A DNA stretch of 64,000 bases from Neoarius graeffei (taxonomy: Eukaryota; Chordata; Actinopteri; Siluriformes; Ariidae). The position numbers were made by a program, and so were the translations under genes. Shown piece after piece: positions 20,691 to 33,019 of this stretch (position 1 is the first letter of the stretch; every line of letters starts with the position of its first letter). Under the pieces are notes generated by a model. The model worked only from the letters and a program-made list of their open reading frames with translations, was not told the origin of the DNA and ran no database searches. The stretch is taken from NCBI RefSeq assembly GCF_027579695.1, contig NC_083587.1, forward strand, positions 49,473,021 through 49,537,020. Direction: 5' to 3'.

Positions 20691-23600
20691 GTTTGCGCGA
20701 TGTTGCACCCGGGTCCAGATTAGGGCAGAACCAGCCCTGGCTACATTTCAGGTGTAGTTTGTTGTATGTATGTATGTATGTATGTACTTGCATAGATGTG
20801 TACTTGGTCTTCCAATATGGCGCCTAACAAAATCTCGCGGCGCGGTGACGTCATGCAGTAGCCCTCTATAGGGCCTGACTAGCCTTTGGTAACACACTAA
20901 ACGAATTATCTTTCATTTTTGGCACTTTTTCTGTTTGTGTAGATGGGAAGACATACTGAGAATCCAAATCGCCAACATTTGAAATAATAATTGTTTTGAA
21001 TTATTTCTTGTCTTATTTAATGAAGGTTGTAATAGAATTAGCCTACATTTGGCTTAAGCTGGATGAGACAGAGACATAATTTTATAGCCATTTGTTAAAC
21101 AGCTGACAGGGAACGTAATTAACCGTTCTGGGAATGAAATTTTTTTGTTCTAACCGGTTCGGGAACGTCTATTTAATGGTGGAACCCAAAACCGGAAACG
21201 TTAAAATTCCGTTTCTGTTCGGAACGAACCAATAGGAAAAAAATTCTGGTTCAAAGCCCTGCTGTTTATGTCATAAAATTATAAAACCACGTTGTGTTAG
21301 CTATCTAAACTTAACTATGGAAATTAATTGTAGTGATCTACAATAAAATGACAGCTTTGTTCATTTATTTTCATGCAATCCTTGCTGAAGGAGAGAATTG
21401 CATTTTTTTTTCTTTGCAGAGGATACATGAAAAGCTGTCTTCAAATATTACATCACCAATTATAAACATGTATTCCAGATGTACGAGATGTGCGTCTCAC
21501 CTCAGAAATGAGTTGGAGTGTTTCCTCTTTGAGCTGTATCTTCTGCAGTGACGCATCAACAGCCTGAAGTGTTTTCTTGCTTCTTTCCAGGACAAATGAG
21601 AACTGCTGAATCTTCAGGATTTCAATCAGCAGCCTTCAAAGGCAAAGATGTGAAAAAAAAAGCATATATTTAACAGTTATTCCACGAAATCAAGTCGTAC
21701 CTGAGCTGATAGCTGATGAGGCGCGGAGCACAGAGTTGGCTATAAGCTGTGTACAACGAGATTGAGTGGAATAACTGTTTTTGATCCACATTCACTGGAT
21801 TTTGAGAAACAAAAAACATTTTTATTTTTTGCAAATTCGATAAATAAAAACTTGATACAAAACGTCTGACAAAATCATTTCCGCTTAGACTGTAAACAAA
21901 CCAGCGAAATGACAGGAGCAATTTGTGAAAAATGAGATAATTCTTGAAAATTAAAAAAGATAAGTTCTTACCATCAAATACTTTCATTCCATATTTTGTT
22001 GCTTTTCTTAATTTTCCTTCTTCTTCTTTTGGGTTTTTTGGCGATTGGCAAACCAACTTAAAGGTGCATTACCGCCACCGACTGGGCTGGAGTATGGAAC
22101 AGGAGATATTTTGGGGGTGGGGAGGTGGACTATATTCTTTTAGCTATTACCGTTTCTTTTAAATAATTTTTGGGGGTTTGTTTTCGAGTCAAGTTTTTAT
22201 TTCGTCCTCAGTTGGTTCAGCAATGCGCCACCATTTTATTTTTCTCTACTCACGGCATAGATGACTTGCAACCACGTGATCAAAATGTGCCATGTCATGA
22301 GCGTCCGCCATGATGGTGGATATACAAAGCAGCTAGGATGGCAGCCGCTGAAAGCGTGTCTGTAAACAATGCTGAGTTTTCTCAGTATTACCACGATTTG
22401 AACGGTCGAGCAAAAGATTCAATACAAAGAAGATAGATACGTGTAGTTTTGACCCATATTACTGAAAAAAACCTCAGACTTTTCTGAATATAAGATGCTT
22501 CTACTGACCATCGAGTACAAATACAGGTCATTTCGCCCAAAGCCTTTTTCATACGCACCATCAATATTTTTATATTTCAAGCATTTGTTTGTTCAAAAAA
22601 AAAGGAGGAATTATCAATGGTATCTGACCGAAGTAAAACACATTTTTGTAAAGCAAATGAGTGCCATAGTACATGTGCTTCGACACTAAAGAGCGTAACC
22701 ACGTCGGCCCGTGCCACTTGCTGACCCTGGGATGAGTTCACTCCCTTGTCATTGCAGGCTGCTCGCTTGCATGTCTATGTTTCCATTTGGATCATATTAA
22801 ATCTTCAGGCGCAAAGCAGTGCTCTTGAAGGGGCTTCGTTCGCGAATCCCGGGCCGAAACGCGGTCCTACTGACCCGAGACCGTGCTCTTTCAAAGGGGG
22901 AGGCTTAGAGGGAGGCGCCTGTAAAATTTGGCTTTGCTGTGAGCTCTGCTGGCCGAGTTATTAATTTTTAAAGCCGCCTGGATCATGTTAAATCTTTCAG
23001 CGCCGAGCAGCACTCTTGTGAGGCTTTCATTCATGAACACCGAAATACCTGAAATATAAAATAATTGATAGTGCGTCTGAAAAAGGCTTTGGACAAAATG
23101 GCATTGGACGAAGTATCCTGATCCCCTTGTCTCTTCTCTGTACTAAGCCTCAGTTTCCTCGCCCTCTTTCCAAATCATAGACGGAATTTGAAAAAAAATC
23201 GGAACGTGCCACAACCATATACAGCACAAAGATATGGTATAGCCAAAAGAATGCTTAAAGCAATATAAAAACAAATAGTTGTGCACGCGTGTCTGTTTTA
23301 TATGGAATGTCACTTGACCCCGCATTTGTATATCCGCCAACATCCGGGTTTCTATTTTTCTTTGACGTCACTTGCAGGTCAAGGACATGAGCTGATATCC
23401 TAGCAGTAGAGTAGCCAATCAGAGCGTGCGAACGCTCATATCCAGTGAATGTGGATAGAATAATTGTTCATATACACCAAATACAGTGCCTTGAAAAAGT
23501 ATTCATACCCCTTGAACTTTTTCATTTTTCCACCTTACAACCACAAACTTAAAAGTTTTTTGAGAATTTATGTGATAGACCAACACAGAGTAGCACGTAT

Positions 23601-26415
23601 TTGTGAAGTGAAACGAAAATGATAAATGGTCTTCAAAATTTTAAACAAACAAAAATCTGAAAAATGTGATGTGCATTAGTATTCAGCCCCCCTGCGTCAA
23701 TACTTTGTAGAGCCACCTTTTGCTGCAATTACAGCTGCAAGTCTTTTGTGGTATGTCTCTACCAGCTTTGCACATCTAGACACTGAAATTTTTGCCCATT
23801 CTTCTTTGCAAAATAGCTCAAGCTCAGCCAGATTGGATGGAGAGCGTCTGTGAACAGCAATTTTCAAGTCTTGCCACAGATGCTCAATGGGATTTAGGTC
23901 TGGACTTTGACTGGGCCATTCTAACACATGAATATTCTTTGATCTAAACCATTCCATTGTAGCTCTGGCTGTATGTTTAGGGTCATTGTCTTGCTGGAAG
24001 GTGAATCTCCTTCCCAGTCTCAAGTCTTTTGCAGCCTCCAACAGGTTTTCTTCCAGGATTGCCCTGTATTTAGCTCCATCCATCTTCCCGTCAACTCTGA
24101 CCAGCTTCCCTGTCCCTGCTGAAGAAAAGCATCCCCATAGCATGATGCTGCCACCACCATGTTTCACAGTGGGGATGGTGTGTGCAGGGTGATGAGCAGT
24201 GTTAGTTTTCCGCCACACATAGCGCTTTGCATTTAGACCAAAGTTGAACTTTTTGGCCTCATCTGACCAAAGCACCTTCTTCCACATGTTTGCTGTGTCC
24301 CCTACATGGCTTCTGGCAAACTGCAAATGGGACTTCTTATGCCTGTCTTTCAACAATGGCTTTCTTCTTGCCACTCTTCCAAAAAGGCCAGATTTGTGGA
24401 GTGTACGACTTATAGTCGTCCTGTGCACAGATTCTCCCACCTGAGCTGTGGATTTCTGCAGCTCCTCCAGAGTGATCATGGGCCTCTTGGCTGCTTCTCT
24501 GACCAGTGCTCTCCTTGCTTGCTCTATCAGTTTAGGTGGACAGCCATGTCTTGGTAGGTTTGCAGTTGTTCCATACTTTTTCCATTTTTGAATGATGGAT
24601 TGAACAGTGCTTCTTGAGATGTTCAGAGCTTGGGATATTTTTTTTATAACCTAACCCTGCTTTAAACTTCTCCAGAACTTTATCCCTGACCTGTCTGGTG
24701 AGTTCTTTGGTCTTCATGATGCTGTTTGTTCTTCAGTGTTCTCTAACAAACCACTGAGGCCTTCACAGAACAAGTGTATTTATGCTGAGAGTAAATTACA
24801 CACAGTAGGACTCTATTAACTAATTAGATGACTTCTGAAGGCAATTGATTGCACTGGATTGTATTTAGAGGTATCAGAGTACAGGGGGCTGAATACTAAT
24901 GCACACCACATTTTTCAGATTTTTATTTGTTTAAAATTTTGAAGACCATTTATCATTTTCGTTTCACTTCACAATTATGTACTACTCTGTGTTGGTCTAT
25001 CACATAAAATCTCATTAAAAAACTTTTAAGTTCATGGTTGTAAGGTGGAAAAATGTGAAAAAGTTCAAGGGCTATGAATACTTTTTCAAGGCACTGTAAG
25101 GTGGTGTTTACATTAGACCGTATCCGTCTCGTTTTCGTCGCGGATGCACTGTCCATTCACATTAAAACGCCGGGAAACGGCTCCACAGGCGGAACAACTT
25201 GAATCCGCCAGGGCCCACGTATTAAATCCATTACGTATCTGATCCGGTGCTGTGTAAACATTGAGGAACGAGGATACGCTGTGCTGAGCTCTAGCTGACG
25301 TCGTCATTGGACAACGTCACTGTGACATCCACCTTCCTGATTCGCTGGCGTTGGTCATGCCACGTTGGTCATGTGACGCGACTGCTGAAAAATGGCGCAG
25401 ACTTTCACTTCCTGCTATTTGTCCCGAATCACTGCTCGTGCGCTTCACTCGCGCGCTCTGTGAGCTGCGCAGGGCCGGAGTGCGCACCCTCCAGAGGGCA
25501 CTCGCTGTTCAGGGCGGAGTGATTTGGAGCGCAGGATGCCTGCGGAGCCGAGCGTATCGGCGTTGCTGTGTGCACGCGAATCGTGTATTGGCGTTGCTGT
25601 GTGCACGCGAATCGTTTTAAAAACGTTAATCTGATTATCCGCTGATACGGTCTAATGTAAACACCACCTGTCAGGGCTATTAAATAAGAGTGAGTGGAAT
25701 TCTGGTTCTTTTCAGTCAGTGCGTTTACATGCACATCCAAATCGAGCTACTGTCGGTAATCGAGCTAAGGGTCCCAGCAGGGGTGCCAGAGAAATCCAAT
25801 CCTACATGCACACAAGGGAATCGAGCTATTGTGTGAGGTACATTGTGCACCCGAGCCACAGGTGGCGCTACACGCCCCGTCGTGTTGGTACACTTCCGGT
25901 TGTCATCATGAAGAAGAGCTATTCAAGAGTATAAACAAAGTTATCAGTTCCGTGTTCACAAGAAGAACGACGACAGCAACATCAAGAGAGAGAAGATGGA
26001 CAACAACGAAGCAGCTCAGCACTTGTTGAACCGCTTGTGGTCTCGTCACTCGTCACTTCCGGAAGGGGCAGTGCTGAAGTAAGTATCTCGACTACGTAGC
26101 TCGATAGGGTTTACATGCACTAAGTAGCTCGGCAAAAATCGCATAATCTAGGTCGCGTAGCTCGATTACGAGAAATCCAGTTCAGTTCGATTTCAGCCGA
26201 GCTAAGGTGTTTCCATGGCATTTAGAGCTTCGATTTCAGTCGAGCTATGGCAGAAATTCGATTTTCTCTATGTGCATGTAAACGCACTGAGTGAGTCAGG
26301 ATAATGAACTCAGTTCACCAGTAAGAGACGACTCCTTGGGCTATTAAACCACTCCTTGCCAATTTTATTTTCAAAGCCAATTTTAAGGTCAAAACCACTA
26401 AAAGACCAACAGGTC

Positions 26416-26446
<31 letters not shown>

Positions 26447-29400
26447 ACATTATGATTTGCACTGGGTTTGTTTTAGAATCTGTTTAAATAAATATGAAAA
26501 AAAACCACCCCAAAACAAATCAGAAAGGTGCTTTCTCAAATACAGTAAGCATTCCTGTGTTAATATCATGTTAATATGATGACACTAAATAATAATCAAC
26601 TCGTTTATGAATGACATCACGGTTATGTAATCTACCTAACTGACCTTGTTCTAATAAAACACATGCAGGCCTTCAGCCGGGCCTCGTTCCCCTCCTCCTC
26701 CTCCTCCTGCTGCTGCTCAATGAAGGCCTGTGGTGTCCGTGACGTGTCTTTAAGATCCTCGAGCGAGGTGGATGCCTTCAACAGGCTTTGGAAGCTCATG
26801 GCCAGGTTCAGCCAATACCAAGGGTTGAAAGGATGAAGAGAACAAAGTTGTTTGAGACAAGAAATGCTGCTCATCACGTCTCCACAACCCTCATGAATGC
26901 TCTGTTCCAGCTGGAGAACGCAGGTCAGGTGGCACGTGTTAGTCGCCTCGTTCCTCTGCCGAGCCAAAATACAGAATCAGTAACGGGGCATTTTAATGTG
27001 ACCGTTAATGCTGTTGTTGGAAAGAATAACTCGTTGATGATTTTCCTATAACAGTACGCTTCCTGACAGATGCCCCTTTTCCACTAAATCAGTTCCAGGG
27101 CTGGTTCGGGGCCAGTGCTTAGTTTGGAACCGGGTTTTCTGTTTCCACTGACAAAGAACTGGCTCTGGGGCCAGAAAAACCGGTTCCAGGCTAGCACCAG
27201 CTCTTTGCTGGGCCAGAGGAAAGAACCGCTTACGTCAGCAGGGGGGCGGAGTTGTTAAGACCAACAACAATAGCAAGACCGCCAAAGCTGACATAACACC
27301 GGCTAACGTTAGCTCATAACAAAGGCTAACATAACCATCTCATATTCAGTGTAAGTAAGAGTCAAAACGTTATTAGGTTATTACCTGTCTCCTAGAACGT
27401 AATCGCTGTCCACTCAAAACCTGTCGATCAACACAAACATATTGGATCTGCCGTTTTCTGATCCCAATGAAGCACCGTGAAGCCAGAAGCAGCAGCTGTA
27501 CAAACGCGAAGTCATCCATTATTGTTGTTGTTGCTGCTTCTTCTTCTTCTCTGTGTTGTTGTTGCTTCAATGTTTGCGCCAAGGTTTATGCAAACGCAGC
27601 GATGTAACTGACGTATACAGTGACGTAATGACGTGGCTCCCCTTAGCACCCTGAGCTATGGAAAAGCAAACTGGTTCTCAGCTGGCTCGCAAGTTGAACG
27701 AGTTGTGAACCAGCACCGGCCCCGAACCAGCCCTGGAACTGATTTGGTGGAAAAGGGGCAATAGTCATCAGCGACATGGTACTGTGTCTGGTCTCCTGGT
27801 GACTCCCAATGTATGCTCCGAAAAAGTGCAAAATGTTTTCACAGTACCTATAAACTGTAGCCTACCAGTTTCTCACAGATCTCTAGGGCCTGTCTGCTCT
27901 TTCCCAGATGACTGTAGCACCGTGCTTTTCCCTCCAACACATCTCTTTTCAGAGACAGATTGTTATTAGGCACCAGAGGAAGGCATGCTGTATAGTCCTC
28001 TATAGCTTCCTGCAAATATTCAACCGGGAACCACACTGGGTAAACTGGGACAAAACTCACATGACCTAAAACATTTGTTCATTCGCGGATCAGTGACTCA
28101 CCTGGTAACATTTTTTCCTGTATTTCAGATCGGCTCGGAACTTCATGGTTTTCTGTTCATCTAGCTCGTCTTCGAAATTCTCATAGTGACAAAACCACTA
28201 GAGCCAAAACACAGTAAATAAATATGCACCGGTGTCAGGAAATTATTATAGAAATAAATGAGACAGGAAACATAAACTTAAAATTACAGCTCGACCTCAA
28301 ACTCTGGCAAAGCAGTGACACAGGAGGAGACTCCTTCCTTCCAAAAATCCTTCCTTCCAGAAGGACCTGCATAAGTCCTTCTGCATGTTCTAGAAACAAT
28401 AACCTTCCCCAAATATTAATGGAATAGTCAGTCATCGCCGTCCCCAAGTATTAAAGGAATAGTCAGTCATCGCCGTCCCCAAGTATTAAAAGAATAGTCG
28501 GTCATCGCCGTCCCCAAGTATTAAAGGAATAGTCAGTCATCGCCGTCCCCAAATATTAAAGGAATAGACAGTCATCGCCGTCCCCAAATATTAAAGGAAT
28601 AGGCAGCCATCGCCGTCCCCAAATATTAAAGGAATAGGCAGTCATCGCCGTCCCCAAATATTAAAGGAATAGACATCACTGTCCCCAAATATTAAAGGAA
28701 TAGTCAGTCATCGCCGTCCCCAAAAATTAAAGGAATAGTCAGTCATCGCCGTCCCCAAAAATTAAAGGAATAGTCAGTCATCGCCGTCCCCAAAAATTAA
28801 AGGAATAGTCAGTCATCGCCGTCCCCAAAAATTAAAGGAATAGTCAGTCATCGCTGTCCCCAAATATTAAAGGAATAGGCAGTCATCGCCGTCCCCAAAT
28901 ATTAAAGGAATAGGCAGTCATCGCCGTCCCCAAATATTAAAAGAATAGTCATCACTGTCCCCAAATATTAAAGGAATAGTCATCACTGTCCCCAAATATT
29001 AAAGGAATAGACAGTCATCGCCGTCCCCAAAAATTAAAGGAATAGTCAGTCATCGCCGAACCCAAAAATTAAAGGAATAGTCAGTCATTGCCGTCCCCAA
29101 ATATTAAAGGAATAGGCAGTCATCGCCGTCCCCAAATATTAAAGGAATAGGCAGTCATCGCCGTCCCCAAATATTAAAGGAATCGGCAGTCATCGCCGTC
29201 CCCAAACATTAAAGGAATAGACAGTCATCGCCGTCCCCAAATATTAAAGGAACAGGCAGTCATCGCCGTCCCCAAATATTAAAGGAATAGGCAGTCATCG
29301 CCGTCCCCAAATATTAAAGGAATAGTCAGTCATCGCCGTCCCCAAATATTAAAGGAATAGACATCGCTGTCCCCAAATATTAAAGGAATAGTCATCACTG

Positions 29401-32018
29401 TCCCCAAATATTAAAGGAATAGACAGTCATCGCCGTCCCCAAATATTAAAGGAATAGACATCACTGTCCCCAAATATTAAAGGAATAGACATCACTGTCC
29501 CCAAATATTAAAGGAATAGTCATCACTGTCCCCAAATATTAAAGGAATAGACAGTCATCGCCGTCCCCAAATATTAAAGGAATAGTCATCACTGTCCCCA
29601 AATATTAAAGGAATAGACAGTCATCGCCGTCCCCAAATATTAAAGGAATAGGCAGTCATCGCCGTCCCCAAATATTAAAGGAATAGGCAGTCATCGCCGT
29701 CCCCAAGTATTAAAGGAATAGACAGTCATCGCCATCCCCAAGTATTAAAGGAATAGACAGTCATCGCCGTCCCCAAATATTAAAGGAATAGACAGTCATC
29801 GCCGTCCCCAAGTATTAAAGGAATAGACAGTCATCGCCGTCCCCAAGTATTAAAGGAATAGACAGTCATCGCCGTCCCCAAATATTAAAGGAATAGTCAG
29901 TCATCGCCGTCCCCAAGTATTAAAGGAATAGACAGTCATCGCCGTCCCCAAGTATTAAAGGAATAGACAGTCATCGCCGTCCCCAAATATTAAAGGAATA
30001 GACAGTCATCGCCGTCCCCAAATATTAAAGGAATAGACAGTCATCGCCGTCCCCAAGTATTAAAGGAATAGGCAGTCATCGCCGTCCCCAAGTATTAAAG
30101 GAATAGACAGTCATCGCCGTCCCCAAATATGAAAGGAATAGACAGTCATCGCCGTCCCCAAGTATTAAAGGAATAGACAGTCATCGCCGTCCCCAAATAT
30201 TAAAGGAATAGACAGTCATCGCCGTCCCCAAGTATTAAAGGAATAGGCAATCATCGCCGTCCCCAAGTATTAAAGGAATAGACAGTCATCGCCGTCCCCA
30301 AATATTAAAGGAATAGACAGTCATCGCCGTCCCCAAGTATTAAAGGAATAGACAGTCATCGCCGTCCCCAAATATTAAAGGAATAGGCAGTCATCGCCGT
30401 CCCCAAATATTAAAGGAATAGGCAGTCATCGCCGTCCCCAAGTATTAAAGGAATAGACAGTCATCGCCGTCCCCAAGTATTAAAGGAATAGACAGTCATC
30501 GCCGTCCCCAAATATTAAAGGAATAGACAGTCATCGCCGTCCCCAAGTATTAAAGGAATAGACAGTCATCGCCGTCCCCAAGTATTAAAGGAATAGACAG
30601 TCATCGCCGTCCCCAAATATTAAAGGAATAGTCAGTCATCGCCGTCCCCAAGTATTAAAGGAATAGACAGTCATCGCCGTCCCCAAGTATTAAAGGAATA
30701 GACAGTCATCGCCATCCCCAAATATTAAAGGAATAGACAGTCATCGCCGTCCCCAAATATTAAAGGAATAGACAGTCATCGCCGTCCCCAAGTATTAAAG
30801 GAATAGACAGTCATCGCCGTCCCCAAATATTAAAGGAATAGTCAGTCATCGCCGTCCCCAAGTATTAAAGGAATAGACAGTCATCGCCGTCCCCAAGTAT
30901 TAAAGGAATAGACAGTCATCGCCGTCCCCAAATATTAAAGGAATAGACAGTCATCGCCGTCCCCAAATATTAAAGGAATAGACAGTCATCGCTGTCCCCA
31001 AGTATTAAAGGAATAGGCAGTCATCGCCGTCCCCAAGTATTAAAGGAATAGACAGTCATCGCCGTCCCCAAATATTAAAGGAATAGACAGTCATCGCCGT
31101 CCCCAAGTATTAAAGGAATAGACAGTCATCGCCATCCCCAAATATTAAAGGAATAGACAGTCATCGCCGTCCCCAAATATTAAAGGAATAGACAGTCATC
31201 GCCGTCCCCAAATATTAAAGGAATAGGCAGTCATCGCCGTCCCCAAATATTAAAGGAATAGACAGTCATCGCCGTCCCCAAGTATTAAAGGAATAGGCAG
31301 TCATCGCCGTCCCCAAATATTAAAGGAATAGACAGTCATCGCCGTCCCCAAATATTAAAGGAATAGACAGTCATCGCCGTCCCCAAGTATTAAAGGAATA
31401 GGCAGTCATCGCCGTCCCCAAGTATTAAAGGAATAGGCAGTCATCGCCGTCCCCAAATATTAAAGGAATAGTCATAGTTGCCACCAAATTTGTTTTAATT
31501 TAAATGTACATGATTTCGAGCCTTGTCTCTCGACACTAAAGGATATAAACCATTAATGGTGAGAAGAATATTGTTTAAATGTTTGGTTTACTGACGTCAT
31601 GTTTGATGTGATGTGATGAGGACTCCCTAAAGTGAATGACGCATGAAATGGAATGACGAATGACAGGTAGTAAATTTGAACAATAAATGGTCCCTTGTCA
31701 TTCAGATTCTTACAAATGGAATAACGATTGAAATCTTTAGTTTTAGACCTCCCTAGGATAAGATAAGTGGGTGCTTGGTGGGATATCAGCTTTTACAAAT
31801 GGAATGACAAGGGACCATTTATTGTTCAAATCACTAGCTGTCATTCGTCATTCCATTTCATGCGTCATTCACTTTAGGGAGTCCCGATGTGATGTGTTCC
31901 AGCTGCTCACCTCTGGCTCGCAGGTTTTTGGTGTATATGCGGGAGGATCTGTCGATAAATCCCTGTTTCGCGATTCCTCAAATACCGAATCATCAAACGT
32001 GCTCCCAAGAATTTCCAT
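19604..32018 (-). CDS. C8orf76: C8orf76 orthologue, six exons, 322 aa
   Basis: Spliced on the minus strand: 32018-31911, 28197-28102, 28009-27866, 26955-26645, 21633-21501, 19780-19604. All introns have GT/AG ends and the phases agree, giving 969 nt. Residues recalled from human C8orf76 align along the whole length: an N-terminal FDDSVFEE block, LKRDVLEGKARCYSHLGKS, the helical SLHPFNPWYWLNLA block, LKACMCFIRTR, and the C-terminal DFDKRWWNK. The helical pairs in exons 2-4 look like degenerate TPR units (AIEDYTACLPLVPNN, then KARCYSHLGKSRQALEI). The biological role of C8orf76 is essentially uncharacterised. The protein is shorter than the 380-aa human one, mainly between exons 4 and 5. A poly-Glu stretch (QQQEEEEEG) lies in exon 4. 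Intron 1 is dominated by a minisatellite, and the other introns hold transposons. Confidence 0.9.
19894..21261. mobile_element. hAT transposon remnant (1368 bp) in the last C8orf76 intron
   Basis: Perfect 8-bp duplication CTGTTTAT (19886-19893 and 21262-21269) and termini CAGGGCTTTGAACC / GGTTCAAAGCCCTG. A start-like frame on + at 20370 (MSGHKSGFQKRKENK) looks like the N-terminus of a hAT transposase and ends soon after; the rest is deleted. It also holds a T-run/G-run at 20651-20689 and a TATG simple repeat at 20763-20786. Confidence 0.92.
21501..21633 (-). CDS. C8orf76: C8orf76 exon 5
   Basis: 133 nt, acceptor TGAAG before GCTGCTG, donor GAG/GTGAGA. It encodes LLIEILKIQQFSFVLERSKK to KEETLQLISE, matching the human LLLQFTQ to KEDTLLLIAE segment. 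Confidence 0.9.
21675..23463. mobile_element. Miniature element family X, copy 2, with nested insertion
   Basis: Same modules as 13230-13928 and the same orientation: ATTCCACGAAATCAAGTCGT at the left and CTCATATCCAGTGAATGTGG at the right. The extra length is the element at about 22262-23386. Confidence 0.75.
22262..23386. mobile_element. DNA transposon fragment nested in family X copy 2
   Basis: Inverted ends ATGACTTGCAACCACGTGAT and GACGTCACTTGCAGGTCA. Near 22338 a reading MAAAESVSVNNAEFSQYYHD then LNGRAKDS resembles the N-terminus of proteins from Harbinger/ISL2EU-type elements; it breaks soon after. The superfamily is uncertain. Confidence 0.5.
23484..25096 (-). mobile_element. Tc1-like transposon (1613 bp), full length, second family
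   Basis: TA on both sides (23482-23483, 25097-25098), termini CAGTGCCTTGAAAAAGTATT, inverted repeats about 210 bp. The transposase is on the minus strand and is nearly intact. Confidence 0.94.
23697..24717 (-). pseudogene. Tc1-like transposase, nearly intact
   Basis: The start is MKTKELTRQVRDKVLEKF at 24717. The open 260-aa C-terminal part (24479-23697) has the basic RVARRKP linker, LWSDEAKKFNF (first Asp), FQQDNDPKHTARATMEW (second Asp) and SPDLNPIEHLWQDLK (Glu), so the DDE triad is complete. One frameshift near 24640 separates the helix-turn-helix N-terminus, so it is called a pseudogene. It is better preserved than the copy at 10523-12130. Confidence 0.9.
25099..25669. mobile_element. Miniature inverted-repeat element
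   Basis: Termini AGGTGGTGTTTACATTAGAC and its inverse ending TAATGTAAACACCACCT. It abuts the Tc1 element's TA. A tandem GTTGCTGTGTGCACG block lies near the right end, and 7115-7250 is a fragment of the same family. Confidence 0.85.
25717..26289. mobile_element. Miniature inverted-repeat element
   Basis: Termini CAGTGCGTTTACATGCACAT and ATGTGCATGTAAACGCACTG. The flanks share AGT. A short frame at 25996 (MDNNEAAQHLLNRLW) may be captured or residual coding sequence. Confidence 0.8.
26413..26446 (+). repeat. (GTCT)n microsatellite
   Basis: About eight GTCT units in C8orf76 intron 4. Confidence 0.9.
26645..26955 (-). CDS. C8orf76: C8orf76 exon 4
   Basis: 311 nt, acceptor GGCAG before AGGAACGAG, donor ACAAG/GTCAGT (slightly non-consensus at +3). 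It encodes RNEATNTCHLTCVLQLEQS, then SLHPFNPWYW, a Gln/Glu stretch, and LKACMCFIRT, ending in phase 2. Confidence 0.9.
27071..27760. mobile_element. Miniature inverted-repeat element in C8orf76 intron 3
   Basis: Inverted ends of at least 45 bp beginning TGCCCCTTTTCCACTAAATC. A minus-strand frame (MDDFAFVQLLLLASRCFIG from 27519) may be the first exon of a Harbinger-type transposase; this is a guess from composition and position. Confidence 0.75.
27866..28009 (-). CDS. C8orf76: C8orf76 exon 3
   Basis: 144 nt, 48 codons, phase 0 at both ends, donor CTG/GTAGGC. It encodes EAIEDYTACLPLVPNNN and KRDVLEGKARCYSHLGKSR, the best-conserved TPR-like helices. Confidence 0.92.
28102..28197 (-). CDS. C8orf76: C8orf76 exon 2
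   Basis: 96 nt, 32 codons, phase 0 at both ends, acceptor CTCTAG and donor CAG/GTGAGT. It encodes WFCHYENFEDELDEQ to LKYRKKCYQ. Confidence 0.88.
28405..31475. repeat. 35-bp minisatellite, about 88 units, in C8orf76 intron 1
   Basis: Unit: TCCCCAAATATTAAAGG followed by AATAGACAGTCATCGCCG. About nine early units lack 4 bp (31-bp form, CATCACTG). Variants are AATATT or AGTATT and a GACAG, GGCAG or GTCAG junction. The right two-thirds is most uniform and shows blocks of variants that recur in the same order, so whole blocks were duplicated. Units are contiguous with no unique spacers, so it is not a CRISPR. Confidence 0.97.
31620..31884. repeat. Inverted repeat, 83-bp arms, 99-bp spacer
   Basis: Arms 31620-31702 and 31802-31884 (GGACTCCCTAAAGTGAATGA and its inverse at the ends), with a few mismatches and a small indel. 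The right arm ends 26 bp from the exon 1 splice donor of C8orf76. Confidence 0.88.
31911..32018 (-). CDS. C8orf76: C8orf76 exon 1 with start codon
   Basis: 108 nt; ATG at 32018, donor GAG/GTGAGC. It encodes MEILGSTFDDSVFEESRNRD to TCEPE; human has GGEFEDSVFEE and CEPQ at the same places. The start is the only ATG that keeps this frame. Confidence 0.88.
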
Positions 32019-32379
32019 AATCTAAACATCTAAAGCACAGTAAAGTTCCATCCTCTGTTTCCTCTGTTCACTTCCGTCAGCCTGCCTGCATGAAACGGAG
32101 CTTCTTCTTCTCCGGCAGTTCAAAATGTGGCTAAATTCCGGTTCAGGTTGAAAGAGCGCCCTCTAATGGCCGCCGCGTTGTTTGTACACAATACTCTCAT
32201 CTCATCTCATTATCTCTAGCCGCTTTATCCTTCTACAGCAGGGGTTCTCAACCTTTTGCAACCTGGGCCCCACCAAAGCTGGTTCATTGCAGTTGGGGGC
32301 CCCTCTTCTCGCCCCGCCCCCACCCCCGCAACACACTCACCCGCAGTGACGCCACCCGACCTACAACACCTTATATTGA

Positions 32380-32380
32380 C

Positions 32381-32430
<50 letters not shown>

Positions 32431-32624
32431 CCCTGGGCTAGATTATTATTATTATTATTATTATTATTATCATTATTTTTATTATTATTATTATTAGTAG
32501 TAGTAGTAGTAGCAGTAGCAGCAGTAGTAGCATTATCCATTCCATAGAAATACATAGGCCTATTATCATTATTAGGCTATTGTTATAATTGGCAGTAGCA
32601 CCACATTTCTAATCTGCTTTCGGG

Positions 32625-32658
<34 letters not shown>

Positions 32659-32734
32659 GCCTATTATCATTACTAAGCTGTTGGCAGTAGTACAAGACTT
32701 ATGTTCTTTCAGGCATTATTATTATTATTAGGCC

Positions 32735-32768
<34 letters not shown>

Positions 32769-32809
32769 TATTTATTATTATTATTATTATTGCTGTTGTT
32801 GGTTGTTGA

Positions 32810-32842
<33 letters not shown>

Positions 32843-32862
32843 GCTATTATTATTAATAGGCA

Positions 32863-32898
<36 letters not shown>

Positions 32899-32900
32899 GT
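32380..32900 (+). repeat. (GATA)n and (ATT)n microsatellites
   Basis: A GATA run at 32380-32430, then several ATT/TAT runs up to 32900, all inside the hAT element. The trinucleotide blocks make long spurious Asn or Ile reading frames. Confidence 0.93.
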
Positions 32901-33019
32901 GTTTTTATTAGGTATTTTATTAGGCTTATCATTAGCTGGCTATTGATATCATTGGGAATTGGGACCAGGCGTGAATTTAGGTTTTACTTTTTACTGTGCC
33001 TTTGTGATCTGCATTTGCG

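Noticed and set aside
23986-24557. Plus-strand frames of 66-83 aa
   Set aside because: Antisense of the Tc1 transposase.
28405-31475. CRISPR-like regular repeat
   Set aside because: Units abut with no unique spacers, the genome is vertebrate, and length and variants fit a minisatellite.
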